Below, in pieces: positions 21,053 through 32,574 of a stretch of 64,000 nucleotides of DNA (within the stretch, counting starts at the first letter, position 1; every line of letters starts with the position of its first letter). Position numbers and translations under genes: made by a program. The notes under the pieces were generated by a model. That model was not told the origin of the DNA and ran no database searches. It saw nothing but the letters and a program-made list of their open reading frames with translations. Source of the stretch: Metamycoplasma alkalescens (GTDB taxonomy: Bacteria; Bacillota_I; Bacilli_A; Mycoplasmatales; Metamycoplasmataceae); assembly GCF_900476125.1 (NCBI RefSeq), contig NZ_LS991949.1, forward strand, positions 372,001 through 436,000, given 5' to 3'.

Positions 21053-22192
21053 ATGAAAAGATTATTAACAAGTGAATCTGTTGGCGCAGGACATCCAGAT
21101 AAAATTTGTGACCAAATTTCTGATGCGATTGTCGATGCACTTTTAGAACAAGATAAATATTCAAGAATTGCTTGCGATGTAATTGCAAACGATGACATTA
21201 TTTATATTGGTGGACAAATCACAACAAAAGGTTATATTGATACAATTAAAGAAGCATGAAAAATTTTAAAAAATCTTGGTTATAACGAAAACGATTTTAA
21301 AATCATCAATGCGATCACTGGTCAAAGTCCAGATATTGCCCAAGGTGTAAATAAAAATAAAAACAAAGAACTAGGAGCTGGGGATCAAGGAATATTATTT
21401 GGTTATGCAACAAATGAAAATGATTATTATATGCCATGAACGATTGTTTTAGCACATGAACTTGTTAAGCGAGCTGAAAAATTACGAAAAGAGAAAAAAT
21501 TTCCTTATGCAAAAAGTGATATGAAAAGCCAAGTTACAATTGAGTATGATGACAAACTAAATACTTATACGATTAAAAAAGTTTTAATGTCAATTCAACA
21601 TGAAGAAAATTTTGATTTTGAAGAATTTAAGCAATTTATTCAAAAAAACATTGTTGATTATGTTTTAAAAAAACATCATTTCAATCTTGATTATCAATTA
21701 TTAATTAATCCGACTGGTCGTTTTGTAATTGGGGGTCCAATTGGGGATACTGGTTTAACAGGAAGAAAAATTATTGTTGATACTTATGGTGGTTTTGCAA
21801 GACATGGTGGTGGTGCTTTTTCTGGCAAAGATGCAACAAAAATTGATCGCTCCGCTGCCTATATGGCTCGCTATATTGCAAAAAACTTAGTTGCAGCGGG
21901 GGTTGCTAAAAAAATTGAAATTCAACTTTCATATGCAATTGGGCTTCCAAGACCGCAATCAATAGATATTGAAACATTTGGCTCTTCAAACTTTGATGAG
22001 AAAAAAATTATTGAAGCAATTTATAACTTATTTGATTTAAGTGTTGAAGGAATTATTAATACTCTTAATTTATTAAAACCAATTTATTTACAAACAGCAA
22101 CATTTGGACATTTTGGAAGAAAAGATCTTGATTTAAGTTGAGAAAAATTAGATAAAGTAAAAGCAATTAAAGAGTTTTTTAAAATTAATTAA
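21053..22192 (+). CDS. metK: S-adenosylmethionine synthase
   Basis: 379 aa, full length. Family motifs: [19 protein letters not shown] (residues 7-25, ATP site), [20 protein letters not shown] (P-loop-like hexapeptide GAGDQG), [20 protein letters not shown], and [19 protein letters not shown]. It makes S-adenosylmethionine from methionine and ATP; this is the methyl donor for tRNA, rRNA and DNA methylation in the cell. The ribosome site is AGAGG, and the structured leader upstream probably controls it. Four UGA-Trp codons lie inside conserved positions. Confidence 0.97.
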
Positions 22193-22228
22193 GAATATAA
22201 AACTTTAATTATAATTTATATGTGCATT

Positions 22229-22302
22229 AGGGGATTAGTTTAATGGTAGAACCATGGACTCCAAACCCATTTGTGCGGGTTCGATTCCTGCATCCCCTGC
22301 CA
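22229..22302 (+). tRNA. tRNA-Trp (anticodon CCA)
   Basis: A cloverleaf of 74 nt including an encoded CCA end: acceptor AGGGGAT with ATCCCCT, D-arm with GGTAG, anticodon loop CTCCAAA with CCA at 22261-22263, and a T-arm carrying GGTTCGATTCC. It reads UGG; a second tRNA with UCA, needed for the many UGA codons, is not in this window. Confidence 0.95.
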
Positions 22303-22381
22303 TATATCAAAAATTGATTCCAAAAAATATTAAAATCTTAAAAAAGATTAAATTTTTTAATTAGTTTTATTTTGATAACAA

Positions 22382-22420
22382 ACTCACCAAACACATAAAT
22401 TGTTTGGTGAGTATTTTTTA
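22382..22420 (+). terminator. terminator after tRNA-Trp
   Basis: A perfect 12-bp stem ACTCACCAAACA (22382-22393) with TGTTTGGTGAGT (22401-22412), followed by a T-rich run. Confidence 0.85.
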
Positions 22421-22738
22421 TTTTTAAATTTTAAATAAATTTAAATCAAAAGAATTTTTAATTATTTACTAAAACTAAGAAGAAATTTTTAGAAATTAAA
22501 AACATATATTTCAAATCTAAAAAATGGCTATAAAAATATACAATATAATAAAAACTTTTGTAAATGTGTTTGTAATAAATTCATTTAACATATATTTTTC
22601 AAAACTATTAAAAAGATAAAAAAATTAATTTTGATTTAAAATACTTTTAAAATATTAGTTTTTTTATTGATTTATTTAAATATAACTAAATTTGATAAAA
22701 TTTTCTTGTTTTTTTATTAAAGTTAGGATGAAATAATT
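22421..22738. other. AT-rich intergenic region before the DUF31 lipoprotein
   Basis: No coding frame. It holds the presumed promoter of the following lipoprotein; no clear hairpin was seen. A GTTAGGATGAAATA sequence just before the ATG supplies a ribosome site. Confidence 0.5.
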
Positions 22739-24880
22739 ATGAATATGAAAAGGAATATGAAAAGAAATTTAAATTTACTTTTGGGTTTTTTATTAATTAA
22801 TACAAGTGCTTTTATTGGTATTAGTTGTAGTATCCAAAAAAATAAAAATAGTATTACTAATAACCAAGTAAGTAATGATGGTGAAGAAGAAAAAACTAGG
22901 TTAATACCAAACCCAAGTACAAATCAAATTACAAAAAAAGAAAAAGAATCTTCGGACACGGAATTAATTAAACCAAAAATAAATAAACCGCAAGAAAATA
23001 AGAATAGCATACCTCAAACAAAACCTAATAACAAAAATAATATCAATAATGATGTTGATAGAAAAGATTATTCAGACCGTCATTTATTTAGCTTAGAATT
23101 TTTACAAAATAATAATCCTTATCAAATTATTAAGCAAACTCCAAGTTATATAAATACTTTAAAAGATTTAAATAATTTTTTAAAAAATGAAAAAATAAAT
23201 TTTCGTGATTATTATGGAGAATATAGAAAAAAAGAACTAAATGACAAATTTTGAAATTACACCAATAAAATTGGGCATTATAATAACTTTGGTGAAGATG
23301 ACAAACAAAAAGTTGAATGATATAATGACCAAGTTTCAAAAAATGGGATGATTAAACAAAAATATTTAGATAAATTTGAAAATAAAAATAATTTCGAAGC
23401 TCTAAATTATAATTTCAATGATTTGATTTCTAAAAATCCTTTTGGTTTTTTACCATCTAATTTAAGCCAGTTATTTTATTATATGAATTTTGATTCAATA
23501 AAAAAATTATTTAATTTAAGTAATGATGTTAAAAATATAAAAGCAAACTTTGATGACTCAAATGGCTGATTTGAATTATTAATTACAACTACTAATAATA
23601 AAAATTTTTATATTAAAATAGACACAAATTCGACCCAAAATTTAAAAAAAGATCTTGATTATTATCAATTTATATATGACCATACATTTATGTTAAAAAT
23701 GGATTTTAAAAGATGAGATAGAAATCCATATACTTGAGAAGATAAAATAGTTCCTGATTTTAAGGGCGGAACAATGTGAGTTGTTGATCGGATAGTAAAT
23801 GATGATGAAAAAAACAGTGATTATTGAGATTTATTATTTGCAACAAATATTCATGTATTCACATTAAATAAAGCATTTGATAGATCATTATATTTTAATA
23901 AAGATAGTAATCATAGTGATAAAAATAGTTGACATGAATATGTTAAATTTGAAAATAATAATTATAATATGGAAAATCGATATAATGACTCTAGTCAACC
24001 AATGTTTTGAACACTAAAAACAAATAGTGATAAATTAGCTTTAAAATATAATGATGATCAAACTATTAATAAATGAGTTGCATCCTTTGAAGCTAAACAA
24101 TATTTAGATGCACCATACTATACACCAAGATATACAGTTTCAGGAATTAAAACAAAAACTGTTGATGATGCTAAATTGTATTTTGAAAAAGAGTTTGATG
24201 ATAGAATGGTTGAAACTAAAAATGGTGGTGCTGATTTTGTATTATTACGTTTAAAAATTAAAAAAGAAATATTAAAATATGTCTTACCTGCACTAGATAA
24301 AGTTATTGGAAAACCTGAAGAAAAAACTTGACATATTGGTGTTGGGAAAAAAGAAAAATTTAGTCCACTTAAAACTCAATTTTATGCTGGTTATCCTGAT
24401 TATAAATTTAAAGGTAATAAATCAACTGGTGGAATTATAAGTGCTTCTAAGCGTTATGTTGATGCAGACGATTTTCAAAGTTTATGAGTAAAATATAATG
24501 AAAATGAAAATAAAGATTGAAATTCTCATAATCAAAAATATCAAGAATATACTGAACCCTTTAAAGAACAAAATGAACATGGAATGAGAAAACAAGTTTT
24601 AATTCAACATTCAACTTTATGAACTAAAATTGATAATAAAGAAGATGTATTGGATAGTGGTTCTTCTGGATCGATGGCAATTGATTCTTCATTTAATTTA
24701 ATTGGTATTAATTATTTACATACAACTGATTCATATAATAACACTATAACCAATGGAATTAATTTAATGGAAGGGAATAGTACATATAAAAATGGATTTG
24801 ATGGTGATTTAAGAAATGATATAAAAAATAAATTAATAAAAGATAAACTAAACACCATTGTAATTAATCCTAAAAAATAA
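22739..24880 (+). CDS. DUF31-family lipoprotein, putative MIP-like serine protease
   Basis: 713 aa. A lipoprotein signal (basic start, hydrophobic helix, lipobox GISC) leads into a Lys/Asn/Pro-rich linker and then a trypsin-like domain. The expected triad is visible: His372 in FATNIHVFTL, Asp499 in GGADFVLLRL and Ser643 in DSGSSGSMAID (GSSG around the nucleophile). The layout matches the mycoplasma DUF31 peptidase family, which includes the MIP immunoglobulin protease that cuts antibodies held by MIB. No MIB-like gene is next to it here, so the substrate is open. Surface-anchored, with many UGA-Trp codons. Confidence 0.85.
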
Positions 24881-25050
24881 TATTAAATTTCAAAAAACTA
24901 CATAATATTATTTTTGGATTAAAAAACTTTTTATTCTATTAAATTAAGTATTTTACATATAAAAAAATCAATTTTTTAATAGTAAATTTTGATTAATTTA
25001 AGATTAATTATTTTTATAGAAATATCTAAAATTAAGTTGAAATTTTTAAA

Positions 25051-25075
25051 AATAACTGGCTTTTAACCAGTTATT
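25051..25075 (+). terminator. terminator AATAACTGG...CCAGTTATT, repeated in the window
   Basis: A perfect stem around CTTTTAA, downstream of the lipoprotein. The same 25 bases occur after ychF at 62073-62097. A short TTCAAGTGCAACAC block, half of another terminator seen after ychF and tdk, follows at 25089-25102 just before the IS30 element. Confidence 0.7.
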
Positions 25076-25193
25076 GCTTAATTATAAATTCAAGTGCAAC
25101 ACAATAAAGATATAAAATATAGTTGTGGACACTTGAATTTTTATTTTTAAAAATAAGAAAAAAAGTCCCGCTTGAGATAAAGGAACTTTCAAT

Positions 25194-26207
25194 ATGAATT
25201 ATAACAAAAATAATAAATATAAACACATAAATGAAGTTGAAAGATCTTATATAAAATTTGAGCTTAATCGTAATAAATCAATACGTTCAATTGCAAAAAA
25301 ATTAGATAGAAGTCCTTCAACAATTATGCGAGAAATAAAAAGAAACACAAGTTTAGGAACTTATGACCCCATGGTAGCAAACATTAAAGCTAAAAAACGT
25401 CATAGACATAAATATTATTTTAGATTTTTGTTGCCGAATAAATTTGATAAATTTACAGAATTATTCAAAAATAAATATGACAAAAAATACTATGGTGTGA
25501 AAGCTACATTACATGAGATAAAAAAGGATCCAAATATAAATTGTCCTTCATTAAGAACGGTATACAACTGAATAAATAAAAATCTTTGAGTTATCAAAAG
25601 AAAAGATAGATTAAGAAAATGATATAAAAAGGGTGGAAAAAGAACTACATCAGTTATAAAAAGATTGGTTAATTCAGCAGATTACGTTTTTCCAATATGA
25701 ACAAGACCAAAAAAAATTGATTTAAGAAAAGAATTTGGACACTGAGAAGCTGATCTTGTATTGGGTAGAAAATCAAATGGATATTACAATGTTTTAACAC
25801 TTACAGAAAGAAAAACAAGAATCGGATTCGCAATAAAAGTTCGTTCAAAATCTGGATTTGTAATAAATTCAAGTCTTAAAAATCTAATTCAAGATAACAA
25901 TTTATTTGTCAAAAGCATAACCATAGATAATGGTATTGAATTTGAAAAAATTGGTTTATTAGCTAAGTGGTTAGACATAAAAATATATCGTGCAGAACCA
26001 TATGCATCATTCCAACGAGGTAGTAATGAACATTGAAATGGGATTTTAAGAAGAGAATTTAAAAAGGGGTTTGATTTTAATGAAATAACCCAAGAAGAAT
26101 TAGAAAAAATAGTTTTCAAAATTAACAATATGCCAAGAGAAATATTAAACTGATTAACACCTTTGGAGTTGTTTAAAAAAGAAAATAGTAATGATTTTAT
26201 ATTATAA
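25194..26207 (+). CDS. IS30-family transposase
   Basis: 337 aa, complete. The N-terminal helix-turn-helix IRSIAKKLDRSPSTIMREI (about residues 30-48) binds the ends. The DDE core has Asp187 in HWEADLVLG, Asp245 in TIDNGIEFE and Glu279 in RGSNEHWNG, with the following R-R-x-F block of the family. Seven UGA codons must be read as Trp. It catalyses cut-and-paste or circle-mediated transposition. Intact, so possibly active. Confidence 0.92.
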
Positions 26208-26253
26208 AAATTTACTTATTTAAAATTGATAAAATCAAACTAAAAAAAATAAT

Positions 26254-26276
26254 AACTGACTAATGTCAGTTTTTTG
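26254..26276 (+). terminator. terminator after the IS30 transposase
   Basis: A 7-bp stem AACTGAC/GTCAGTT with loop TAAT, then five T, 47 bases after the stop. Confidence 0.7.
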
Positions 26277-26366
26277 AGTATTTCAAATTTTAGTTTTAAT
26301 AATAAAACTCTTTAAATTGAATTTAGATTCAAAAAAATAATAAATATTTGGTCGTGTCCAATTTTA

Positions 26367-26999
26367 AGTGGGAAGAAAGAAAAATCTAAATTAAAACTTA
26401 TTACAAATTATGAAAAATATACTATTTAAATATATTTTTATAATCTTTTTATATTTTTAGTATTTTCAGAAAGCGATATATGTTTTAAATTAGACTTTCT
26501 TTTTTTTCTTTTGGTACACACTTTTAATTTAAAGTTTTAATTTTTATTACATATTATGAAAATGATAAAAAAATACTTAGTTTAATTTCAATTCTAACTA
26601 TAAAAAGTAATATAGTTATATCTTGTAAGAAACCTAAAAATAGAATTAATAAAACATCTAAAACTAATTTAATTCTTTGGTTTGTTTTTATATATATTGT
26701 ATTTATTCAAACTATAATTTGTGACTTCTTTTCTTAAAAATATAGTTCTTAATGAGTTTAAATAACTTTCATCATTCTTTTCATTAATTTTGATACTATA
26801 TAGTATTAAAGTCATAAATTAAAGATTCAATAAATTAACCCGAACCAGTTTTAGATTAATCTTTCAATCAAATTAATCTAAACCGATTTTAACAAAAGCA
26901 CAGCAACATCTGTGTTTTTTATTTAATTTTTAATATTTAAAAGATATAAATCAACAATTTTTATCTATTATTATTAAATAATAGATATCTTTGTTTTGT
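26367..26999. other. decayed region between IS30 and the first PARCEL operon
   Basis: No intact gene. It contains a broken lipoprotein start (26556 onward, listed separately), a hairpin GCACAG/CTGTG plus T-run at 26897-26920, and an inverted AGATTAATC/ATTAATCT near 26855-26880. A GTGTACCAAAAGAAAAAAAAG motif sits on the minus strand at about 26495-26520, like part of the promoter-leader element found elsewhere in the window. Confidence 0.5.
26556..26690 (+). pseudogene. frameshifted lipoprotein remnant
   Basis: An ATG with MKMIKKYLV is interrupted by a stop, but the +1 frame continues SLISILTIKSNIVISCKK, a lipoprotein signal with lipobox VISC, followed by a Lys/Asn/Thr-rich start of a mature protein. 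The rest of the gene is missing. Confidence 0.5.
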
Positions 27000-27090
27000 G
27001 ATATAATTAAATTACCAAAAGTTAAAAGAAAATCTTAACAATAAAACATATATTCTTTCCAAAAAAAAGAAAGGATATGTGTTTATTTTT
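27000..27090 (+). promoter_or_regulatory. promoter-leader, left copy of a 91-bp inverted repeat
   Basis: GATATAATT (-10 box) is followed by ATTACCAAAAG, an A-rich stretch, and a hairpin ACATAT(A)TTCTTTC / GAAAGGATATGTGT with an A8 loop and a T-rich tail. The same sequence, reverse-complemented and with only about one mismatch, lies at 36566-36657 ahead of the methyltransferase operon. It drives the PARCEL gene at 27145, probably with attenuation at the hairpin. Confidence 0.7.
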
Positions 27091-27144
27091 ATTTTTTATA
27101 ACTAAAAATAATTATTACTAATCCAATCATCAAAAAGGAATATT

Positions 27145-28221
27145 ATGTCAAAAAAATCAAAATGAAAAACAAGAATAACACCTAAAAAAGCAATTTACAA
27201 TGATGATGAAACTGAATGTCTAGAAATAGGTTTTGATTCTTCAGGAACAATCATTCCATTTCTTGAAACAACAAAAAAAGTTCCAAAAGAACTTCCAAAA
27301 GAAATCACCAGTTTAGCATATGCTTTTGCATCAAATCAAAATAAAACAATCGAAGGAATTCAACATTGAGATGTTTCTAATATAACTAATATGGAAGGTA
27401 TGTTTGCATATGCTTATAATTTCGATCAAGATATATCGAATTGAAATACATCAAAAGTTACTTATATGAATCATATGTTTGCTTTAGCAGAATCCTTCAA
27501 TCAAGACATATCATCTTGAAATACATCCAATGTTACTGATATGGGTTTGATGTTCTATTTTGCCTCATCCTTCAATCAAGACTTATCAAATTGAAATACA
27601 TCAAAAGTTACTTATATGAATCATATGTTTTCCTTTGCCAGTTCTTTCAACCAACCATTGAATGATTGAAATGTCTCTAAAGTAACTGATATGGAAGGTA
27701 TGTTTGCACATGCTTATAATTTCAATCAAGACATTTCAAAATGAGATACATCAAATGTAACTAATATTAAAGATATGTTTACTTTTGTAGAATCATTCAA
27801 TCAAGGAATTGGAAACTGAGACACTTCAAATGTAACAAATATGTTCGGGATGTTTTTAGGAGCAATATCCTTCAATCAAGACATTTCAAAATGAAACACA
27901 TCAAATGTAACTACAATGTCTGACATGTTTTCAAATGCCAAATCCTTCAATCGTCCATTAAACGATTGAAATACATCAAATGTAACTAATATGGAAGGTA
28001 TGTTTGCACATGCTTATAATTTCAATCAAGACATTTCAAAATGAGATACATCAAATGTAACTAATATGAAAAGTATGTTTTTAAATGCTAAAAGATTCAA
28101 CCAAGACATTTCAAAATGAAACATAGAGAACTTAAAAACTAAACATTGAATGTTTAAAGATTGTCCAATTTTAGATAAATATAAAATTAAATTAAAAAGA
28201 AAAAAATTCAACCAAAACTAA
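27145..28221 (+). CDS. PARCEL/DUF285 repeat protein, cytoplasmic type
   Basis: 358 aa. The N-terminal 70 residues (SKKSKWKTRITPKKAIYNDD start, then KEITSLAYAFA) are nearly identical to two proteins encoded at 31530-32135 and 32564-34084. Then come ten 25-residue repeats of the type W-D/N-T-S-N-V-T-x-M-x-x-M-F-x-x-A-x-x-F-N-Q-D-I-S and a broken eleventh with a basic tail. This is the BspA-like DUF285 unit known in mycoplasmas as PARCEL. There is no signal peptide, so the protein should stay inside the cell. Ribosome site AAAGGA; preceded by the promoter-leader at 27000. Confidence 0.85.
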
Positions 28222-28495
28222 TTTAAGAACCAAGTCTCAAAATAACCATTTTTTTTAATTTTACTAATCCAAATAATAGTTTTCATCCAAAAAAACTATC
28301 TTAAATTAAGTAACTTTTATCTTTTTAGCATATATATTCAATATAATATATTTTGAAAATTAGATATGTAAACTATTTTCTTACTTTTTGTGCTATATAA
28401 TTTATTACTATAGTCAAACAAAAAAACTAGCACAAATTATAATTAATTAAACTAAAAGAATTACAACAAATAAAAAAGTAAAGGAGAAAAAAAAT

Positions 28496-30487
28496 ATGAA
28501 GAAAAAGATTAATAAATCAAAAATAAAAAAGATTCTTTGATTTTCAATTTTTGCACCAATTGCAATTGGTTCATTAATTGCTATTTCTTGTACAAACAAA
28601 GACAAAAAAACTACTTCTTCCTCAACAATCAACATTGGTAATAAAGAAGTTTTGTTAAATAAATTAAGATTACAAGAAAAACTTGTTGATGAATCTTGAA
28701 AAACAAAACAATTAAAACTAGAAAAAAACAGTGATGAATATTTAAAATATCAAAAACAATATCTTGATTTTATTTCATTCAAAAACCAAGCATTTCTAGC
28801 ATCTTCATCAGAAAAAACAATTGAAGAAGCAATCAAAAAATCAGAAGAGTTTTTAAATGACATTTTTGCTTCTCATCATCAAAAACTAGATTTAGAAAAA
28901 TCTCTAGAAAACACAGAAAGAATTATTAATCTTCGGAAAAGATTTTATGACCTTTTAACAAATGAATATATCACTCCACCATATGATAAATTAAAAGAAG
29001 AGTTCAAACAAAAAACATTTGAACATAAAGGAAAAAAATACAAAATCTATTCAGAATATTTAGAAATAACTCAAAACATATCAGTTTTAGACTATGAAAG
29101 ATATGCCAATGAATTAGAAAAACTTGTAAATGAGTTTGAAAAAAGAGCAGAATGAATAGTTGATAACACATACCACAATGATTTTGATGTTGACCCTGAA
29201 AATATTGAACCTAGAGAAGGTAAATATGATTTTTTTGAATGACAAAAATACATGCAACTCTTAGTAAAAAACGCTTGAGCAAGATATTTCCAAAATAAAA
29301 TTAAACAAGGTGAAAAATATAATGATATTTTAGATAGATTAAGAAACAAACTAAAAGAAATCACACTTGATCCAGGTTATTCACACTTAGGATTGGATGG
29401 TTGAGAAGAATATGTTATTCTTCATCCTTCAGAAGCAGAAAAATCTGTTGATTTAACAAGTTATAATTCATTCAAAATAATGGTTTTTGCAATGCCAATT
29501 GAATTGTTTTTAAGAAGTAATCCAAAATCGGCAATTGACATTGTAAAAGAATATTGAAATGAAGAAATTGCTCCTAATATCACAACATATCATTCATACA
29601 TAGTTTTATTTAATAAACTTAAAAAAGGTTTTTATAAATGAGCAATAAGAAAATATGATTTTGATTTATATCCTGAAATAAAATCAGATAATCTTCGAAT
29701 CCAAAAAAATAGAGATTTTATTCCTACAACATTTCCTGATATAAATTACAGTAATTCCTTTCCAATTTTAATCAATGGTCAAGACCCAAAAATAACAGTA
29801 AAAGCATTAAAAGAAGATTCATCCAAACCAACCATATTCAAAACAAAAGATGGTAAAACAAAAGGGACATATGATCGAGATTTATCAAGAAGAAGAGATA
29901 TTGAAGAAATTATTCAAATTGGATATTTCAAAAATAAAAATAATCAAATCCAATCAGTAAAAATGCCTGCTTACTTCCAACAAATTCCAAAAGATTTACC
30001 AGAGGAAATTACTTCTACAAAATCTATGTTCCAAGGAATCCAAGACGCATTTTCTGACCAACTAGTTAACTTTGTCAACCACCCTAATATTTCAAGTTGA
30101 GACACCTCAAATGTGACTGATATGTCTCATATGTTTGAAAATGCATCTAAATTCAACCAAGATCTTTCTAACTGAGATACATCAAATGTAACTGATATGA
30201 ATCATATGTTTGCTGGTGCAATTTCATTTAATCAAGATATTTCTAATTGAAATGTCTCCAAAGTAAAAAATATGGAATCAATGTTTAAAAATGCATTGAA
30301 ATTCAATCAAGATATTTCAGATTGAAATGTATCACAAGTAGAAAATATGACAACTATGTTCTTTTTTGCCTCATCCTTTAATCAAGACTTATCAGATTGA
30401 GATGTATCAAATGTACAAGGTTGACCAACATTGTTTTATAGGGGTGCTAAATCTTGAACAAATGGAAAATATCCTAAGTTTAAATAG
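28496..30487 (+). CDS. lipoprotein with C-terminal PARCEL/DUF285 repeats
   Basis: 663 aa. A lipoprotein signal ends in lipobox AISC. Residues about 40-480 form a helical, Lys/Glu-rich region I do not recognise. From about residue 520 a linker like that of the other repeat proteins (KDLPEEITSTKSMF) leads into five 25-residue DUF285 repeats, ending the protein. It joins a surface-anchored stalk to the same repeat module that its neighbours carry without a signal. Strong AAAGGAG site. Likely exposed on the cell surface, where repeat exchange with neighbouring arrays could vary it. Confidence 0.85.
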
Positions 30488-30500
30488 TTTTTCAATGTTT

Positions 30501-30537
30501 AACTATGTTATTTACTAAAAGTAACATAGTTTTTTTA
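30501..30537 (+). terminator. terminator of the plus-strand PARCEL operon
   Basis: A perfect 10-bp stem AACTATGTTA (30501-30510) with TAACATAGTT (30522-30531), then seven T in a T/A-rich tail. A second palindrome, AAACTATACTATT/AATAGTATAGT, follows near 30600-30632 between the convergent operons. Confidence 0.85.
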
Positions 30538-30672
30538 TTTTAAAAAAGATTCTTCAAAATAAACTTTATTTTTGTTTAAATTAAAAATGATTCAAACAAA
30601 AAAACTATACTATTAATCTAAATAGTATAGTCACATTGAGATTGATTGATTTTTTCTTTATATTATATAAGA

Positions 30673-30822
30673 CTAAGATTTGTCTAATCTTTTTAAAAGT
30701 TCTATAAAGTGTTTATCTTTCATTGTATCGTCCAGATTTTTTTCAATAATTTTCATCATTAGTTTTTTATCGGTAAATCTTTTTGAATTTTCTACAAAAG
30801 TTCCTTTTGGTCATTTATCCAT
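30673..30822 (-). CDS. small helical protein, function unknown
   Basis: 49 aa, beginning MDKWPKGTFVENSKRF, with a good AGGAG site 7 bases upstream. Highly charged and helical. It is the last gene of the methyltransferase-PARCEL operon, 21 bases after the preceding stop. The standard code hides it (UGA at codon 4). Confidence 0.6.
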
Positions 30823-30843
30823 ATTATATCTCCTTTTTTTTAT

Positions 30844-31536
30844 TTAATTATCTTTAATAAGATTTAACAAATCTAATTTAAGTAAATAGTTCTTATATTG
30901 GATAATTAAATCATCAACATCTAAAATCTCAACATTTCTAAGGTCATTTATATAATAAACAAATTCAAAATAGTTTTTAATAATTTTTGGTTTTGAAGTT
31001 TCAGAATCTATTAAATAATTAATAATATCGCCAACATTTTTATTACCAAAAGACAATTCATCAATTTTATTTCATCAGTTAAAATCTTTTTCAAGATTTT
31101 TTTGACTAAAACCAATATTGTTTTCGTCTAAAAAATTAATTATTTGTTGTTTTAAACCATCTAAATGATTATATCTTTCAACTTCAAATGCTCAAGTTCA
31201 AAAACTAAAGTCTTTGTTAATTCAATTATGCTTTTCAATTAATTCACTTGGAAGTATTTCATTTTGGAATAATAGTGAATATTTTTCAATTTTTTCTAAA
31301 TCTTTTGGATTTAAATCAGTAGATTTTTTAATTGTTAAATATATTTGTTCTTTAGGATTAATTTCTTTAATTTTTGAAAAATTATCATTAATTTTTTTAA
31401 TTAATGAAACAAAAATTATTTGTTCATTCTTAGAAAAACTCTTTAATTTTTTATTTAACAAAAAACAAAACTCTTCTAATTCTTTTTGATTGTTAAATAG
31501 AACATTAAAATTAATTAATTCTTGTTTTTTTAACAT
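30844..31536 (-). CDS. helical protein, function unknown
   Basis: 230 aa, Asn/Leu/Lys-rich and mainly helical, with an aromatic cluster DFSFWTWAFEVERYNHLDG in the middle. Its ATG overlaps the preceding repeat gene's stop by 7 bases, so the two are translationally coupled. No recognised family. Same gene order (repeat protein, then helical protein) recurs twice in this operon, hinting at partner proteins. Confidence 0.7.
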
Positions 31537-32135
31537 ATTTTCTCTTTAATTTTAGGTTTGTTTTTTTCAGAAATTGGACAGTATCAAAACATACTTTCCA
31601 TATCAATTATATTTGATGTATTTCAAGATGAAATGTCTTGATTGAAGGATTTTGCTCAATGAAACATTTTGGACATATTTATAACATTTGAAACATCTCA
31701 AGAACCTATTGGTTGATTGAAGGATGAGGCAAAAAAGAACATAGTTGTCATATTTTCTACTTGTGATACATTTCAATCTGAAATATCTTGATTGAATTTC
31801 AATGCATTTTTAAACATTGATTCCATATTAGTTACATTTGAAGTGTCTCAATATGAGATGTCTTGATTGAAGGATTCTGCAAATTGAAATGTTGATTTCA
31901 TATTAGTTACATTAGATGTATCTCAATACTGAATTCCTTCGATTTCTTTGTTTAGATTTCTTGCAAAAGCATATGCTAAACTGGTGATTTCTTTTGGAAG
32001 TTCTTTTGGAACTTTTTTTGTTGTTTCAAGAAATGGAATGATTGTTCCTGAAGAATCAAAACCTATTTCTAGACATTCAGTTTCATCATCATTGTAAATT
32101 GCTTTTTTAGGTGTGATTTTTATTTTCTTTTTCAT
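31530..32135 (-). CDS. PARCEL/DUF285 repeat protein, short
   Basis: 201 aa. The N-terminal 70 residues (KKKIKITPKKAIYNDDETE start) are identical to the larger protein at 32564-34084, then five 25-residue DUF285 repeats and a basic tail ending KIKEKIC. No signal peptide. Ribosome site AAGGAG 5 bases before the ATG. Repeats 3-4 share long identical DNA with other arrays in the cluster, a sign of exchange. Confidence 0.85.
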
Positions 32136-32172
32136 TTGAACTCCTTAGTTTTTATTTCATTAATTTTGGGTT
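31907..32172 (-). repeat. direct repeat, copy 1: PARCEL gene start and ribosome site
   Basis: About 265 bp, apparently identical to 33856-34121, covering the first 70 codons of a repeat protein plus its ribosome site and some upstream DNA. Upstream in this copy the shared bases are non-coding, while in the other copy they encode the end of the preceding gene. This shows a segmental copy event. Confidence 0.8.
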
Positions 32173-32190
32173 AAAGTAACAGTAATTTTT

Positions 32191-32574
32191 TTAGTCATAC
32201 TCATTTTCAAAATCTCCTTTCTTTTTAGTATCTTCAATTTCTATTAAAATCTTATCTATTTTATTACTAATAAAATCAACAAACTCATTGTTATTTTTTT
32301 TAGATATTTCATTATCAATATCTTTATTTTTTGATGAATCTCAATTAAAATCTAAAATCTTGTGTTCTTTTTCTTTGTTTTGAATTTGTTTCAATGTTTC
32401 AGCAAATGTTTCGATGATAGATGGATTTTTCAAAGCATCTTTTAACTCTTCATTGGTTATATTTTCTTTTGTATATTTCAAATAATCACTTAACCTACTT
32501 TGTTTAATTATTTCAAGCAAATCATTAGAAAGTTTTGTTTCAACTTGTTCTTTTTTGAGATTTTTATCATTCAT
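32191..32574 (-). CDS. charged helical protein, function unknown
   Basis: 127 aa, starting MNDKNLKKEQVETKLSND, rich in Lys/Glu/Asn and helical throughout. It overlaps the preceding large repeat gene by 11 bases and probably depends on its translation, as no good ribosome site precedes it. No recognised domain; it stands in the same partner position after a repeat gene as the 230-aa protein. Confidence 0.7.

Larger units (their letters stand above)
25103..26366 (+). mobile_element. IS30-family insertion sequence
   Basis: This encloses a complete IS30-type transposase. The ends are approximate: the left end carries TTGTGGACACTTGAA and the right end, read inward, AATTGGACACGACC, sharing GGACAC as a poor terminal repeat. 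Left of the element lies TTCAAGTGCAACAC, the first half of a hairpin terminator found whole at 62034-62062 and 63939-63961, which suggests insertion into a terminator. The second half was not found to the right, so flanking DNA changed afterward or the boundary is off by some bases. Confidence 0.7.

Noticed and set aside
22229-22302. Possible UGA-reading tRNA-Trp
   Set aside because: The anticodon is CCA, which reads UGG; a UCA tRNA must lie elsewhere.
23130-23339. A short minus-strand frame inside the DUF31 lipoprotein
   Set aside because: The plus-strand protease gene runs straight through with signal peptide and catalytic triad; the frame is chance.
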